Below are positions 23,547 through 35,790 of a stretch of 64,000 bases of DNA, in pieces. The position numbers and the translations under genes were made by a program. A model generated the notes under the pieces. The model had not been told where the DNA came from, ran no database searches, and saw nothing but the letters and a program-made list of their open reading frames with translations. The stretch is from Setoptus koraiensis (lineage: Eukaryota; Arthropoda). The DNA is taken from the NCBI GenBank assembly GCA_048013815.1, contig CM106586.1:1922001-1986000 (forward strand), in the 5' to 3' direction. Each line of letters begins with the position of its first letter. Position 1 is the first letter of the stretch.

Positions 23547-26022
23547 ATGGCCACCTCATTGTTAGAGGACCCCAAACTGCAATCGGAGAAACTGTTTCAA
23601 TCAGGAGTAAATTTTCTCTATGGTAAAAAGAGCTCCATCAAGAAGGCGATACAATGCTTACAGAGGGCCATCACTATCGTGGACAATGATTACAGGTACT
23701 GGCAGTTCTTAGGTGAAGCCTATTACCAACGAGGAAGCCTCAATCCGGCCATCAATTCATTTAATAAATCAATACAATTGTCACAGGTTAGCCATCTTGA
23801 TGACAACTCAACAAGCAATGATGGAGCACAAGGAGATCACCATGATAACGATACCGTTAATATAAGAGATTACATTTACTCTAAACTTAGAATATCCGAT
23901 ATACGACTCGCTGTCGGCCATCTTGAGGAGGCCTTGCATGGATACAGCCAGGTAACAGATAAAGATTCGCAAAATGTGGCCGCACTGATCGGTTTGGCCA
24001 AGACGCAATTGCAGATGGGCAAGAACCACTTCTACTCTGGTCAGATTAACTTAGGCCACGCCAAGCTCCTGGAAGCGATAAAGCTGTGCCTTAAATCTAT
24101 TCAGCTTCGACCGGACTTATGTATAACTTGGAAATTGGCCTCCGATTGCTGCCTCATACTATACATTAATGGACAATCATATCAATTTGAACATACGCTA
24201 GGTGAGGGATTTTCCGCATTTGGTGGAACAACTTTCGATAGAAGCCATTGCTTGAAATTGTCACAGCGATTCTTATGTCGAGCGCTAACCATTGAAGGCT
24301 ACAGAGAATATCCATGCTTATGGCATAATCTGGGTGTAAGCTTACTACTCAAAAGCACTGATAAGAATTCAACATGTAAACAAAATGAGTCTCTCAAATT
24401 ATCACTTAAGTGTCTCTTGAAAGCCCTCAAGTATGATCCCCAAAGCAGTTCAATAAGGAACACAATAGGAGTTGTTGCTTACCATTTAGGTCAATTTAAT
24501 ACATCGCAACACTTTTTCATCAAAGCCATACAGACCAATCGATCAACAAGCGAGTTACAATTTTCCAATCTAGGCTTGAGTTATCTTTCGCGAGGAGAGT
24601 TTAACATGGCAAGTGCCGCTTTCACTCGATGCCAGGCAGAAGAACCTTTATATATTCGATCATGGATTGGTAAAGCTTTAGTTTGTGATCAATTAGGGGT
24701 GTCCAATTTGTCACTTCTTCACCACTGTAACATTCTAGGAAATCTCTATGAAGCCCAGATTCTTTATGGAACAAAAATGCTTGAACAGGTTGCATCAGAT
24801 CAGACACTGAAAGATATCTGTCTGGCTATTGATTCAGTAGAGAGAGCCACAATCAAGAATCCTCTTTCGGGGATTGCGCTCAACACTCTTGGTTTGTTAT
24901 ATGAGAGGCTAGGTTTTAAACACAAATCTCTCAGGTTACTTTCAGAAGCATGCAAGCTGGACTCTGATTCCAGAATACTAATGAATTATGTACGTCAAAT
25001 CGTCACGAAAGATATCAACATTTGTCCTGTGAATGTTACGTGTCAGCTCAACGACGATGAGAACAGATCTGAAGCAATCAAAAAGGCTGTGCAATCTGCA
25101 TCCGGTTCAAATAGTAGGTATTTGTTGAATATTATCTATTTCCTAATGAACAATCAAGACTACCAGTTAATAGAGGAGAAAGTTACTATGTTGGTGAAGT
25201 TCCTACCGGAAAATGATCTCAAAAGTAAAATATGTTCTCAATTGATACTTGGCATTGCAGCAAGAAACTTGAACGGTGACTTCAAGAGCTACCTCTTTAA
25301 GAATATCTTAGATAGCAAAGAAAGGATAGTATATGAATTGTTACCCAATTTACTCTATCTCATGGTATTTGGAATGAGATTGCGTCAGTTTGAACTAGTC
25401 TCACAAACTTCACCCGACTTAGTACAATTATGTCGAACTAAGACTTTATCTAGCCGAAAAAAATTCGACGATTTTTTCAGGTCTTATGAAGGTTTTTGGG
25501 TCAGAGCGACGATTTTTTGTACGATCTTCACAAAAGAGAATGTAAGTCATCGTGAAATCAAACTATATAAATATGCAAAAAAAAATTATCCAAGTCACTA
25601 ACTAACTATCCAAACTAATCTTCTCTCTCTCCTCCCTGGCACTTTAGACAAAGTTAGTGTGGAATATGGTCCATGCTTATCCCACTTCAGCTCAATTATG
25701 GCTCTTTTGTGGTCTGGACATTTTGTTTCGAAAAAACACTAGTAAAAGCGCCATTCTATGTTTGAAAAAGGCCAGGTCGCTAGGATCAACTATGCCTGAG
25801 ATGCTCATTATATGTGATTCATTGTTGGCTCTGCTGATTGCCAAGGACAAAATTAGGTATCTCAGTCGTGCAGCGGCACTTTCTCCACATGTTTCCACCC
25901 TAAGGCTCGCGATATTAGATAGAAATGTTTGTTTTGATGATGTGATATTCAATTTTGTGATGGATTATATTTGTAAGGAAATAATAAGTACCAACTCTAC
26001 TGTTTGTCCGCCCATTGAATAA
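23547..26022 (+). CDS. SKI3/TTC37-like tetratricopeptide-repeat protein
   Basis: SKI3 is the TPR scaffold of the SKI complex, which feeds mRNA to the cytoplasmic exosome for 3'-5' decay. Two exons, 23547-25541 and 25648-26022, joined in phase 0 (AAT|GTAAGT, CTTTAG), 789 residues. The N-terminal segment HYWQFLGEAY-type signature of TTC37 is present as YRYWQFLGEAYYQRGSLNPA; later stretches ALIGLAKTQLQMG, CLWHNLGVSLLL, IRNTIGVVAYHLGQFN and FSNLGLSYLSRGEFNMA are consecutive TPR helices in the order seen in human TTC37. Vertebrate TTC37 is about 1560 residues, so this one is roughly half length and probably lacks much of the C-terminal superhelix. The AATAAA at 26018-26023 overlaps the stop codon. 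The start ATG has a favourable context (GCTATGG). Confidence 0.85.
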
Positions 26023-26847
26023 AATGATCAAACCAACCAAAACTAAGGTGACTGTAAACCGAGAGTCGATTTGATCGTCGACTGTAAAACCTACGATTAC
26101 CATTACTATGTGTTGAGATTCCATCAAGAATAGGTAAGTGAAAATCTAAAATCACTTTCATTGTTCCGAGGGGCAGTTCTATTCTCACTAATTTTACATG
26201 TGAGTTACAACTAATTTCTTCCAGATGGTCTCGCAAAGACAACCTGAGATTAGTAAAGCTGTAAACTACATCAAAGTCCCATAGCTCACAACTCACTCAT
26301 GATCGACATCTGTAACATCTGTGACTTGAGTATCTCTAAATATGTCTGTGTCACCAAAAAATCTATGATCGCTCTCTTTATATCATTAGCATGCTGAATG
26401 TTGTATTGTTGAAATCTCACGAGTGTCCGATGGTGAGTCGTGGTTAGATTTCTTTTCTTTCACACGTGGTGCCTCTAATCATAGTTCGTTGAATCTTTTC
26501 AAGTTCTTTCGCTTGGATGAAATTCAATCATTGAACGATACAGCAACTCCATAAAGATTTGTACAAATGAAGATGAAAAAATAACACAGAATTGGCTGAA
26601 AATTCAACACGTATTCTTTACATGGGCAAAAGAACGGCTGAACGTTGGAAATCATTGTCCCTTTTGAGTATAATTTATTAGTTTCAGGTGTTAGACTAGA
26701 TGACTAAGGTAGGCAACTTTTCCTTCATCGATAATTCGATGACTGTGCAGAATTAAATATAAAAATATGTCTCGATATAAAAATCATATCAAAATTTGAT
26801 CGTTTTTTTCAAGTTGGAGTAATGCTCATTGGTGCGTCATTGAAACT
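26023..26847. other. Intergenic region
   Basis: Between the convergent 3' ends of the SKI3-like and CD36-like genes. A minus-strand frame at 26296-25997 (with VRIELPLGTMKVILDFHLP) has some texture of a takeout/JHBP-type lipid-binding strand, but no signal peptide or matching exons could be assembled, so it is not called as a gene. Confidence 0.4.
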
Positions 26848-28776
26848 TTACAATGGTCGGAAGTTAAATCTTGTTGGTCTCTTAGGTTTCTTTTTGGTTC
26901 GATTTGACTTTGGACAGTTATCCATGTTGATGCCAGGCTCTAATTGCAGTTGCTGATACTTTTGTCTGTCGTGACAATCACTGATGGGACAACTTAGAGA
27001 TGTTACTGACGCTGATTTTGTATTATCACAAGAGTTCTTAGATCTTTTTCCATAAGTATACCTGTACGCAAATGCTCCCGTGAAAAGCAGCAATGCAACA
27101 GCGGTGAAGAACAAAATGAGGGTGGTGATTGGTGTCACTAGGCCCACATATTTTTGCAAGAATTTCAATCTAGTCAAGGTGTTATCATCTAATTGGACCT
27201 TTGAGCTGAACCACATTTGAGGTATATAAAAATCACCCGTATCAGCATCATTCCGGGGAGGCAAAATATTAGTGTACTCTTGAGTGAAATTTAAAAGAGA
27301 AACCACTGACCTATAGTGTATATTAAATTGAAGAGCGACTTGCACGCGGACTGGAATATTCAGTGTTGATTCTAGATCTATAAAAAAACCATGGTCGATG
27401 AAATTTGGTTCATTTTCGTCTTCGAGTATATCCAGATAAGGTTTGAGCGATTTGTCCTTGTCTGAGTACAAGAAGTGAGGAAATGACACGGTCAATGGAC
27501 TTCCTTTACGACACGTGTACAAATCCATCATACCATTCGGTGGACATGAGGTGATTTTCGATGACTCATTGGTCAGACAATAGCACCTCTTTGAAGATTG
27601 ATCTGTTATATGGTCGATTGTTCGATAGTCAAAAGTATACTCGTTCGCTATATATCTATCAACTACTAGTCCTTCAAAATCTCGAGTTCCATTGAAAACA
27701 AGCTCAAATGAACGACAAATGTCAGGTAAAAATATGTGTATTCGCCTGGATAGTGTTTCGGTATGGTGTGTTGCTTTATCGAGAGATAGCTCCTCCACCC
27801 TTGAGATATTGATACTGTTTGTTTGTTTGTTTTCTAGCAAATGATTGTAGTTAACAGGCAATCTATACCTGTACCCAGATGATATGATTGAGTCCTCTGA
27901 TGGTGGAAACATGTCCCCGGCAGAGGAGTGATTAAATTGATTGCAAGTGCCCCCTCTTTCCCAGACTTCCAATTCATCTTTTTGGTTGAACTGTTGGACC
28001 AGACCAATTCTTTCGATGGTAGAATGACTACCAGTGAATATTCTTATTCTACCTGAGGATGTACTATTTTGATTATACATCCATCCAAATCTATCAATAT
28101 CCAGTGAATTTGAATCCTTGGCAACTTTCATAAGTTCATCTGGATATCCATCGAACAATAATTGGCTGACATTGTGTTTCAGAAACAGTTTCAGGTCATG
28201 CTCACTAACTATAGGATTTATGAACTCGGCAAATTCGGCATTCAATGTGGTTCCAGCGAGCGGTAAGTTCATGTGATATATTGGCATATCCGTGCTTGTA
28301 GTGCCAGTTTCGTTGTTAACACCACCACCATTAGCAGTGATATTGAGCGTTAGTTCAGGCAGAGGATACCATCTTTTCAGCTGGTCATAAACAACTGTGC
28401 TATTGCTTGATTCAAAAGTAATATTGACTTTCTCGCGCTCTTGCCTGAAAGTAAACGGTCCTATCGCTTTCAGTTTTATGCGCCTGGTGTGTTGATTGTC
28501 TCTATCAGATTGGGGCTTATGAGTGGAAGATGCGATACTTGAAATGATCTCTTCATAGTTTGTTATATTATAAATATAGAATCTATCTATTATTGGCACT
28601 GGATTCAGACGCCAACCATCATAGCTTCCGGAATCGGGTGAAATAATTAGTTGATTTCTTATGAATTGACCGATCATGAGAGGAAGACAAAAATATATAG
28701 CAGTTCCTGAGAATATGATTATAAATGATGCGCTAAGTAAAAGAATGAACTTGACATTATATAATAAAACAGCCAT
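26848..28776 (-). CDS. CD36/SCARB-family class B scavenger receptor
   Basis: A two-helix surface or lysosomal membrane protein whose family binds lipids and lipoproteins or, in insects, pheromone (SNMP). Single exon, 642 residues. The first helix is at about residues 7-30, the second at about 540-568 (LVTPITTLILFFTAVALLLF). The ectodomain shows the family blocks: FTFRQEREKVNITF, ERGGTCNQFN before MFPPSEDS, CRSFELVFNG, and the disulfide-rich region CYCLTNES..CPPNGMMDLYTC followed by SPLTVSFPHFLYSDK. There are many N-glycosylation sequons. The C-terminal cytoplasmic tail is about 65 residues, longer than usual and ending in a basic stretch. There is no intron, which is unusual for the family and could reflect compaction or an old retrocopy. 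I cannot tell SNMP, croquemort or LIMP-2 subtypes apart. Confidence 0.9.
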   Translation of the reverse strand: MAVLLYNVKFILLLSASFIIIFSGTAIYFCLPLMIGQFIRNQLIISPDSGSYDGWRLNPVPIIDRFYIYNITNYEEIISSIASSTHKPQSDRDNQHTRRIKLKAIGPFTFRQEREKVNITFESSNSTVVYDQLKRWYPLPELTLNITANGGGVNNETGTTSTDMPIYHMNLPLAGTTLNAEFAEFINPIVSEHDLKLFLKHNVSQLLFDGYPDELMKVAKDSNSLDIDRFGWMYNQNSTSSGRIRIFTGSHSTIERIGLVQQFNQKDELEVWERGGTCNQFNHSSAGDMFPPSEDSIISSGYRYRLPVNYNHLLENKQTNSINISRVEELSLDKATHHTETLSRRIHIFLPDICRSFELVFNGTRDFEGLVVDRYIANEYTFDYRTIDHITDQSSKRCYCLTNESSKITSCPPNGMMDLYTCRKGSPLTVSFPHFLYSDKDKSLKPYLDILEDENEPNFIDHGFFIDLESTLNIPVRVQVALQFNIHYRSVVSLLNFTQEYTNILPPRNDADTGDFYIPQMWFSSKVQLDDNTLTRLKFLQKYVGLVTPITTLILFFTAVALLLFTGAFAYRYTYGKRSKNSCDNTKSASVTSLSCPISDCHDRQKYQQLQLEPGINMDNCPKSNRTKKKPKRPTRFNFRPL

Positions 28777-29489
28777 TTTGTTGACTGATCGCTGAATTGA
28801 TGGGTTTAGATCAGTAAAAATTCAATATAATTATGATGAGTTTCAATGAATTCATTCCTATCACTCTGGAGAACAGTTGCTCACAAACAGAAAAATCATT
28901 GTTTTTTGTATCATCCAGTGTAACAGTGTCTAGCTACTATAAATAAAGTAAGCCTCGTCTGGATTGTGAGTTGATTGCGGCCCCTGACTAACAGAGCTGC
29001 TAGATTGAGTTTTTGTCGGAATGATCAACTGAGTCGGATATTCGGAAAGTTTCCTCTCTAACTCTATAAAATTAACTCAGATAATGATTAATGTAAATCT
29101 AATATTAGTTGCTGTATAGTGGTAATAATAGATTCTCGATGGTGATAAGATTCTAGCTGTCGTGGTAACGAACTGAAACATCGAATTGAATGGAACACGA
29201 GCTGGACTGAACAACATTAAGTTGCAATTGATTGCCGATGGATAGCTATGTGAAGTAATTGCTGTGGCGTAATCAGCTATTGATCGAATAATAATACTGA
29301 AAATACATATATAATATAAAATCTAATCTCTTTGCTCATTTGATCTAACAATTAAAATACGAGAGGTTGTCTCGACTGCTGACGATGCATTAATAATCGA
29401 TCTGTATTCTGGCTCCTCAAGTATGTATAAGAATTCCCTCTACTCTTTCTTCGTTCCCTTACTTCTATCCCTTTCTTTCTTGTTCATTG

Positions 29490-29526
29490 TTATTGTTGTT
29501 GTTGTTGCTGTTGTTGCTGTTGCTGT

Positions 29527-29608
<82 letters not shown>

Positions 29609-29645
29609 ACTGTTGCTGTTGTTGTTGTTGTTGCTGCTGCTGTTG
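29490..29645. repeat. (TGTTGC)n hexanucleotide microsatellite
   Basis: About 155 bp of TTG/CTG interruptions around a regular TGTTGC unit. It reads as poly-Leu or poly-Ala/Val on plus and poly-Gln on minus; no surrounding coding evidence. Confidence 0.9.
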
Positions 29646-31044
29646 GTTTCGTTGTTATGGCTGTTGCTTCATACTACCACTGTGCCTCTGCTTTAGCCAA
29701 CAAAATCTACTGAACAGATGTGGTCGAATGCGCACAGTTCGTTCTAAATGCAAAAATTTGTGCTTGTTCGATTAGTAGCAACCCGTTACATGTGAGTGCA
29801 CAATCCGTCCATCGAACACGTTGTGCCATATCTATGCTTTCGTCACAAAGAACCTGTTATTGTGCCATGGCAAGGCGCTAACTTTTCGCCTTCGCTACTT
29901 TAGCTCCATTTGACTAAGCGTTGCGCTGTTTGAATTGTTGACGTCTAGCCAAAATACAGGCTTATTTGCAATAATAATAACTATTTGTCATTAATATCAA
30001 TACGATTTTATCAGCTATAACTAATGTACATAAACTCATCTCATTATATATAAGAATGACTGTGTTTGCCATTTGAACATCGACACCAAACACTACTGCT
30101 GGAATACAGCTAGCTTAGAGTAGGATTTCATTTGTATGGATTCCATGCCATATAACATCTCTCAACCTATTCAACTGATCGTAATAGCAGTTCAATTCTC
30201 TCTCTCTTCCTCTTCTGCAAACCTCTCACTATTTTCCATGATGGAGTCATTTAGCCCACCTAGACTCTCACGAATATAGCTAATGTGCACTTGTTTACTC
30301 TTGGACGATTTATGTCCTCTCTTCGCATAATGATTGGAAATAAGACTAGAGCTTCGGGGATTTTACGACTGACTATACTGTGATATGCTCCGTTTGCTTT
30401 CAAGGATTGTGATGTAACAACTTAAAGTCAATGATGTTTATCAGACATGCCGTGCGATATATAACAATTCGACGACCAAGTAGAAAGATTAATTGAATGA
30501 GATAAATTGCATAACAACCACACCAAATCAATATGTTTCTGCAAAGAGCATTGGTCCCTGTAAAGGATCAGGGAAAAACTTGATTGAGGTGCAAAAAGTT
30601 TGAAAGACATTGATTGGTTAGTTAGTCATATTCTACTTTCAAGGTTCATTCCTGTGTGAGTCGTTGTTAGAGTAGTTTCACTTCATTCATAAACAGTACT
30701 GACAAGAGTAAATGAGCGGGCTTCAACTCGTACGTTTCTTTTCACATAATCATGTCTCTGACCACAATTGTTGGTATGATGGGACAACAGAATTACATAA
30801 CAGATTATTAATAAGAACACTTTTCAATTAAACTTAGTGTTAATGACTAAATTTAAACCACAATAAAATGGTATATGAGAAGCACTCTAGAAATAAGACT
30901 ACAATCCTGCAAATTCATGTACAGTATGTAGTTAAATGGCTTAATTTAGATCATGAATACAAACTAGGTACGTGCTAATGTGCAACTGTTTGACCTCAAA
31001 CTTTCCATCATGCCATCAGTCATTCATTCAGAGAAATCAACAAG

Positions 31045-31168
<124 letters not shown>

Positions 31169-31438
31169 AAAGAAACGGCTTAATATTCCTACCGAATAAT
31201 TTAAGCTATAACGATCGTCTTACTAATGGGTGGTTGGACAGGCCTTTTGGCCAGACGAGATTTATAAGTCGAAAACGATGCTACTGCACAGTACAATAGC
31301 TACATGCGGCATGTACTGGATATCCATGAACTGCAAATGTAACCTTTCGCCTGTCAACATCGAAAGCGCTGCAAGAGACTCTTGATAATTTATTTTTCAA
31401 GTTTGTTTTTATTCGTATTATTCATCATAATTATTTTA

Positions 31439-32073
31439 TCATACTCTAGCGACTCCTCTAAATGGTGTTGCTGTTGTTTGTTGTAGATTTGGTATCTTGT
31501 CAAAACCCATCTCTGCAAGCATATCTTGAGTTTCGGGGTCAACCTCAATAGGATCCACATCAATGGCTGAGACCTGTAAGATTTTTGATGAGAAATAGAG
31601 CGAGATCTCTTATTAGTATAATAATTATTTTGACTAATTGGATAATGCATTGTTTAAAATCGGTAAATGGTTTACCTCTGGCACAAAGTTATCTCGGCGC
31701 TCTCTCTCTTCTTCTTGAAGACGGATGGAGATACCACGAACTGGGCCTTTCGAGATACGCTTCATCAAATGTGTGACGAAACCGGCCACCTTGTTCCTCA
31801 ATTTCTTCGTGGGAATAGTAGCAATTTCATCGCAAATCCTTTTATTTGTGTGGAAGTCAAGTGTGAGCCTAGTGTAGTACTTTTCGATCATGATCTTCGA
31901 GGCCTTCTTTACCGTTTTTGTTCTTACTCTTCCCTGTTAATAGTGGGGCCATAATTATTGGTGAAAGGGAGAAATGTGAATTAGTTATGTTAGTTGCAAG
32001 ATATGATTCAAATAAGCTTTCAGGGGCTGTGCCAATGTGGTCAGAGGGAGCTCGGGCCAGATTCTCTTACCAT
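31439..32073 (-). CDS. RpS17: 40S ribosomal protein S17 (eS17)
   Basis: A small-subunit ribosomal protein. Three exons: 32073-32071 (the ATG alone), 31933-31676 and 31573-31439, giving 131 residues. The protein opens with [20 protein letters not shown] and contains [20 protein letters not shown] and [20 protein letters not shown], then [14 protein letters not shown], all near-identical to other animals. The C-terminal part ([23 protein letters not shown]) matches the expected ending. A first coding exon consisting only of the initiator codon is common in animal ribosomal protein genes. Splice sites are ATG|GTAAGAG, AACAG, GAG|GTAAAC and TTACAG. An AATAAA (plus-strand TTTATT near 31390) follows the stop. 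Expression should be constitutive. Confidence 0.97.
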
Positions 32074-32814
32074 GATGGTATTTCGCTGGTGTTCCTAATA
32101 TAGATAGTACAAACAGAAATGTCCAACAAGACGCCGATATCTAGAATATTTCTAGGAAGATAGCTGCGGATAATAATAATTGTATACGGTTTTGTATCAA
32201 TAGTTATAATAAGGATGCTTGAGATGGTGATGTGCACGGTGCCTGCAGTGCATTAGGAGAATCAAATTATTAGCTGCCGGTCGAGTATGGAGAGAACGAG
32301 GGACTTTACAGGATGTGTTTGAGGTTGGCGTGGTGTGGGCATCTGCAAAGTATTGTGCACAGAGCGGCTACGTAAATGTTTGTGCTGCCTGTAAAATGCA
32401 TCAAACGAGCGCCATCTGTATTCTACGAAATAAACCTGAAACACATGAAGATTCGTTCTGTCTGCATCTACAACATAGATTGAATCCATCATTTACAATG
32501 AAAACTTATAACGATCCGTTTTCTGTAGAGAGCCTATTCTTCATTCTCGTTTTGCTAACTCCCATCGATCTTTCCCGTGTCTCGCTCTCATGATATTGTA
32601 AAAGGCGCGAATATTCAAACTTGTTTTTTTTTTCTTGAATTATTTGATGCGTATGAATAGTTCATGTCGATATTTAGTTCATTACAAAGATCCAGAGAGA
32701 TTCATTTCGAATGTCTGTTGGCATAGTTTTAGTTGTCTATGGGGACATTCGTAGACATTAAAATTACAATGATAAGCGATATGCAACAAAAATCATGTAA
32801 TAGTAGCAATACAA
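32074..32814. other. Intergenic region upstream of RpS17 and the duplicated leader
   Basis: Contains the RpS17 promoter (minus strand, upstream of 32073) and the outer flank of the left copy of the inverted duplication. Open frames here do not resemble any protein family. Confidence 0.5.
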
Positions 32815-33455
32815 TAACTAACGAGTGTATAAACTTGACCATCCGATATATAGGTTATAGAGTTGTCAATAAGGTGCGCCTTTTCTTATTTTTTCACGTT
32901 AGGTCCGAAAAATCCCGCAAGAGTGAGCCATTACCGCTTTCTTTATACAATCTGTGTTTGTATAGTTGTGTAACAATCTGCATCTTGTTAGTTGGCAACA
33001 GAAGCGCCGACAGCACCTCTAGCGAATATAGTTGAATTGAATGTAGTATTTTTGTAAATTGTTCTATTCTACTGACTGACAAGTGAATAAATGCAAATAG
33101 ATTCACTTTGAGAATGAATGTTCAGGTAACATTCACCATCATCACATTCACTGACAGAGTGTTATTAGTCTATTGCAATATGTGCTCAGCCGCACGATAT
33201 TCGCTTGCGTAGCATCTACAATAGATTGAATCTTACACCACCTATTATTATTATTACTACGAATCCGATTTCATCTAGAATATCTCTTTATTTATTTAAT
33301 AGTTTATTAACCAATAACATGGCCACCAATAATGCAAACAATGTAACATCAGCAACATTCAATGCCCCTAACACACAGCAGCAACATGTAACAACTGGCG
33401 ATAATAACAATCTTTCAGGTGTCCAAAATAGAACAAATCTACCAAATGGTGAACC
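32815..33455 (+). repeat. Inverted duplication, left copy (promoter, 5' UTR and N-terminal codons)
   Basis: This segment matches the reverse complement of about 38635-39275. Shared stretches include GATATATAGGTTATA, CGCAAGAGTGAGC, TGTGTAACAATCTG, GCGAATAT, GAATTGAATGTAG and TCTAGAATATCT, in the same order and spacing apart from small indels, and they continue through the ATG into about 43 codons of coding sequence. Identity is high but imperfect, so the duplication is not recent. It gives two unrelated genes related upstream regions and N-termini. Confidence 0.85.
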
Positions 33456-34405
33456 ACTTTATGAATCATATTTCGAGGATTCATTCGTAAACGAGCTTGA
33501 GGAATGCACCGAAGAAGATGTTGCTGATATCGCACCAGATGAGATTGATGAGGATTGTCAAGATGAGGGGCTCAATCCCTCTACATTGGAATTCGATTTT
33601 GATTCATTTGGTCCAGAATCATTCATATTCACTCCAGGGCCTCGTTATTCCAGCATGAGAAAGAAAGTCTTACCAAATCGTGAGTTACTGTCACAAGAGC
33701 CAGTCACGCCGACCGAAAGTAACGGCCCTGTTAAGCAGATTGACTTAAAAGTTATCGAGCCATATAAAAAGGTTATATCACATGCGGGTTATTGTCATCA
33801 TCACAACAATCCTGCTCTACATAGTTTATCCCCAAGTGAAGGTGGTGAGTTTTCGATTCCAATGATTATTTTCTAGTTACAATATCTTGAACAATTTCAT
33901 CTAACAACATATAATTATTTCTTTTAATTATATTCACTTTTCTATTTTCCATATGATTTTTTATTTCAATCGAATAACAACAGAACCAGCCCCTGCAATA
34001 ATAGTATTCTCGGCGTGCTATCTCCCTGACCGATCTCGAAGGGATTACAGCTATGTGATGGATCATTTGTTTCTTTATGTTTTAACATCACTGCATGAGC
34101 TTGTAGCCGATGATTATATTTTGATATATCTCCATAATTCACGTCCACAGGAAAATAATCTACCAACGTTCAGTTGCTTAAAGAGATGTTATCACATGAT
34201 AGATAGACGTTTGAGGAAGAACCTCAAAGCTCTCTATCTAGTCCAGCCCACTTTTTGGTTGAAAACAATAGTTGTTATGTGCAAACCATTTATTAGTTCC
34301 AAATTCAGTAGGAAGCTGCGCTTTATCGAATCTATTGAGGACCTGAAACAATATTTACCTATCGATCAACTGGTATTTCCACAGAGTACAAGTAGTACGA
34401 CATAG
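33319..34405 (+). CDS. BNIP2/caytaxin-like BCH-domain (CRAL-TRIO) protein
   Basis: BCH-domain scaffolds bind small GTPases and their regulators and, in caytaxin and BNIP2, kinesin light chain. Two exons, 33319-33844 and 33984-34405, in phase 1 (G|GTGAGT, AACAG), 315 residues. The N-terminal 43 residues are the Asn/Thr leader shared with the sphingomyelinase gene. An acidic segment follows (ELEECTEEDVADIAPDEIDE). The BCH domain runs from about residue 155: KKVISHAGYC, then AIIVFSACYLPDRSRRDYSY, VMDHLFLYVLTSLHELVADD, KRCYHMIDRRLRKNLKALYL and LKTIVVMCKPFISSKF, closely matching caytaxin and BNIP2. The intron falls inside the BCH domain where part of the usual GYYGDG-type loop seems shortened. AATAAA at 34468 follows. 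Confidence 0.88.
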
Positions 34406-35274
34406 TTGGCTGAAAATTCTGCAAATGTGCATTCATAAATAACTCACGATGATATCATTGATAAGATAATAAAATATCATTCAAGGAGAATTTACAAACA
34501 AACAATTTAAATCTCACGTGTTACGCCGAAAATTTCCCTAGAGTGTAATTTGGTTGCTTTAATTGTTGGCCTTACATTTGGCCTTTATGTTTAAACTATG
34601 GCCATTCGGACAGTTTTCGAATACACTACACTACCCTGAAGTATTCAACATTATGATTTTTGTGGCACTGTCTGATTATGGCCAATGCCAATGAAATTTA
34701 AAAGAAGACCAGACCACTTCTGTATCAAAGATGAGAGCCAGACGAACTATCAACATTAAGTGATATAGTAAATATACTGACGGATGGAGTTAGACATGCA
34801 TTGACAGCTCGTTTGCAAATCGAAATTCTCCTAAAAAGGGAGACGTTCAAAGAGAATAAAAGAATAACAATAATAAATCCATATAACTATTCTATATAAA
34901 TACAGCTGCTAACGAATCAACGCGTGCAATTGAGATTGATAAGTTTCAAGTTGAGCTGATTGTAGAAGAGATTGTCGCTTTTTGTTTGCTTATTGTTAAG
35001 TACTTGTGGCAGGTGATACTAGTTAGTTGTTCTAAGCTTGTCACCAAGGCGCAGTAACAATTCTGCAGCAGTGTCTGCCGAGATCGCTATTTCATAATTG
35101 TGAGAAGATCATGTATTGATGATAGCCTGATATTTATTATGAGCAGTATGAAACAGTTCGAAAAAACTGGCAAATCTTTAGATGAAGTAGGCTATTCAAC
35201 TCATGGGTTCAACTCTTTATTTGTATTTCAGTGCTCCGAGCGATAGGTGAATCTTGTAGCTGACCCCAGTCACA
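34406..35274. other. Intergenic region
   Basis: Contains the 3' UTR of the BNIP2-like gene. The rest is AT-rich with no supported gene. Confidence 0.5.
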
Positions 35275-35790
35275 ATGACCTCTTGTTTGATTGGGGACAT
35301 CTCTTTCTCTCATTTGTTGCAAAGTATTCACTGGTTATTGAACAATCGCGATGCCTTTGATTATACGCGGAATGATGCTTCAAACAATAATCGTCAGAAA
35401 CACCATGATCATCAGGTATGATATAGCATGTCATCAGAGAACAAAAAATAACTCCATCTACAAAGCAAATATTTTCTTAAGCTCCATGGTAGCGCAATCA
35501 ACAAGCAAGGGCCTTCCGCATTTTGGTCTAAATACAAAGAAAATCACTAAACAACCAATTAGTTGCTATTAATTTTATTTTTATCATCCTGATGACCGTA
35601 CATAATTGGTTGTTGCAAAGCTCATCATCACACGCCAAGTCCTCATGTTTATCTCAAACATTTCTGATCGCGATTTAACGTCAATGGTCATTACTTGTTT
35701 TTAGCTTGTCAGTCTAGCTCGTCGGCAGAGTGGCTTATCATCGGCAGAGGATGTGCCATCCTATTCACTCTTACTCTCTTTTTTCTATAA
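35275..35790 (+). CDS. Candidate small tail-anchored membrane protein, 2 exons
   Basis: Exon 1, 35275-35415, starts at an ATG preceded by an in-frame stop and ends with a CAG|GTATGA donor (47 codons: MTSCLIGDISFSHLLQSIHW and more, Asn/His-rich end). Exon 2, 35713-35790, follows a TTTTTAGCTTGTCAG acceptor in the same phase and gives AEWLIIGRGCAILFTLTLFF then Leu and stop, a hydrophobic C-terminal helix. The predicted protein is 72 residues with a tail anchor ending one residue before the stop. Phase match and a coherent helix argue for a real gene; there is no family I recognise. Small tail-anchored proteins act at the ER, mitochondria or synaptic vesicles, but the role here is unknown. Confidence 0.35.

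Noticed and set aside
25997-26296. Minus-strand frame with a takeout/JHBP-like strand.
   Set aside because: No in-phase upstream exon or signal peptide could be found; the resemblance is to a short hydrophobic pattern only.
29423-29713. Poly-Leu and poly-Val/Ala frames.
   Set aside because: Pure translation of the TGTTGC microsatellite with no flanking coding evidence.
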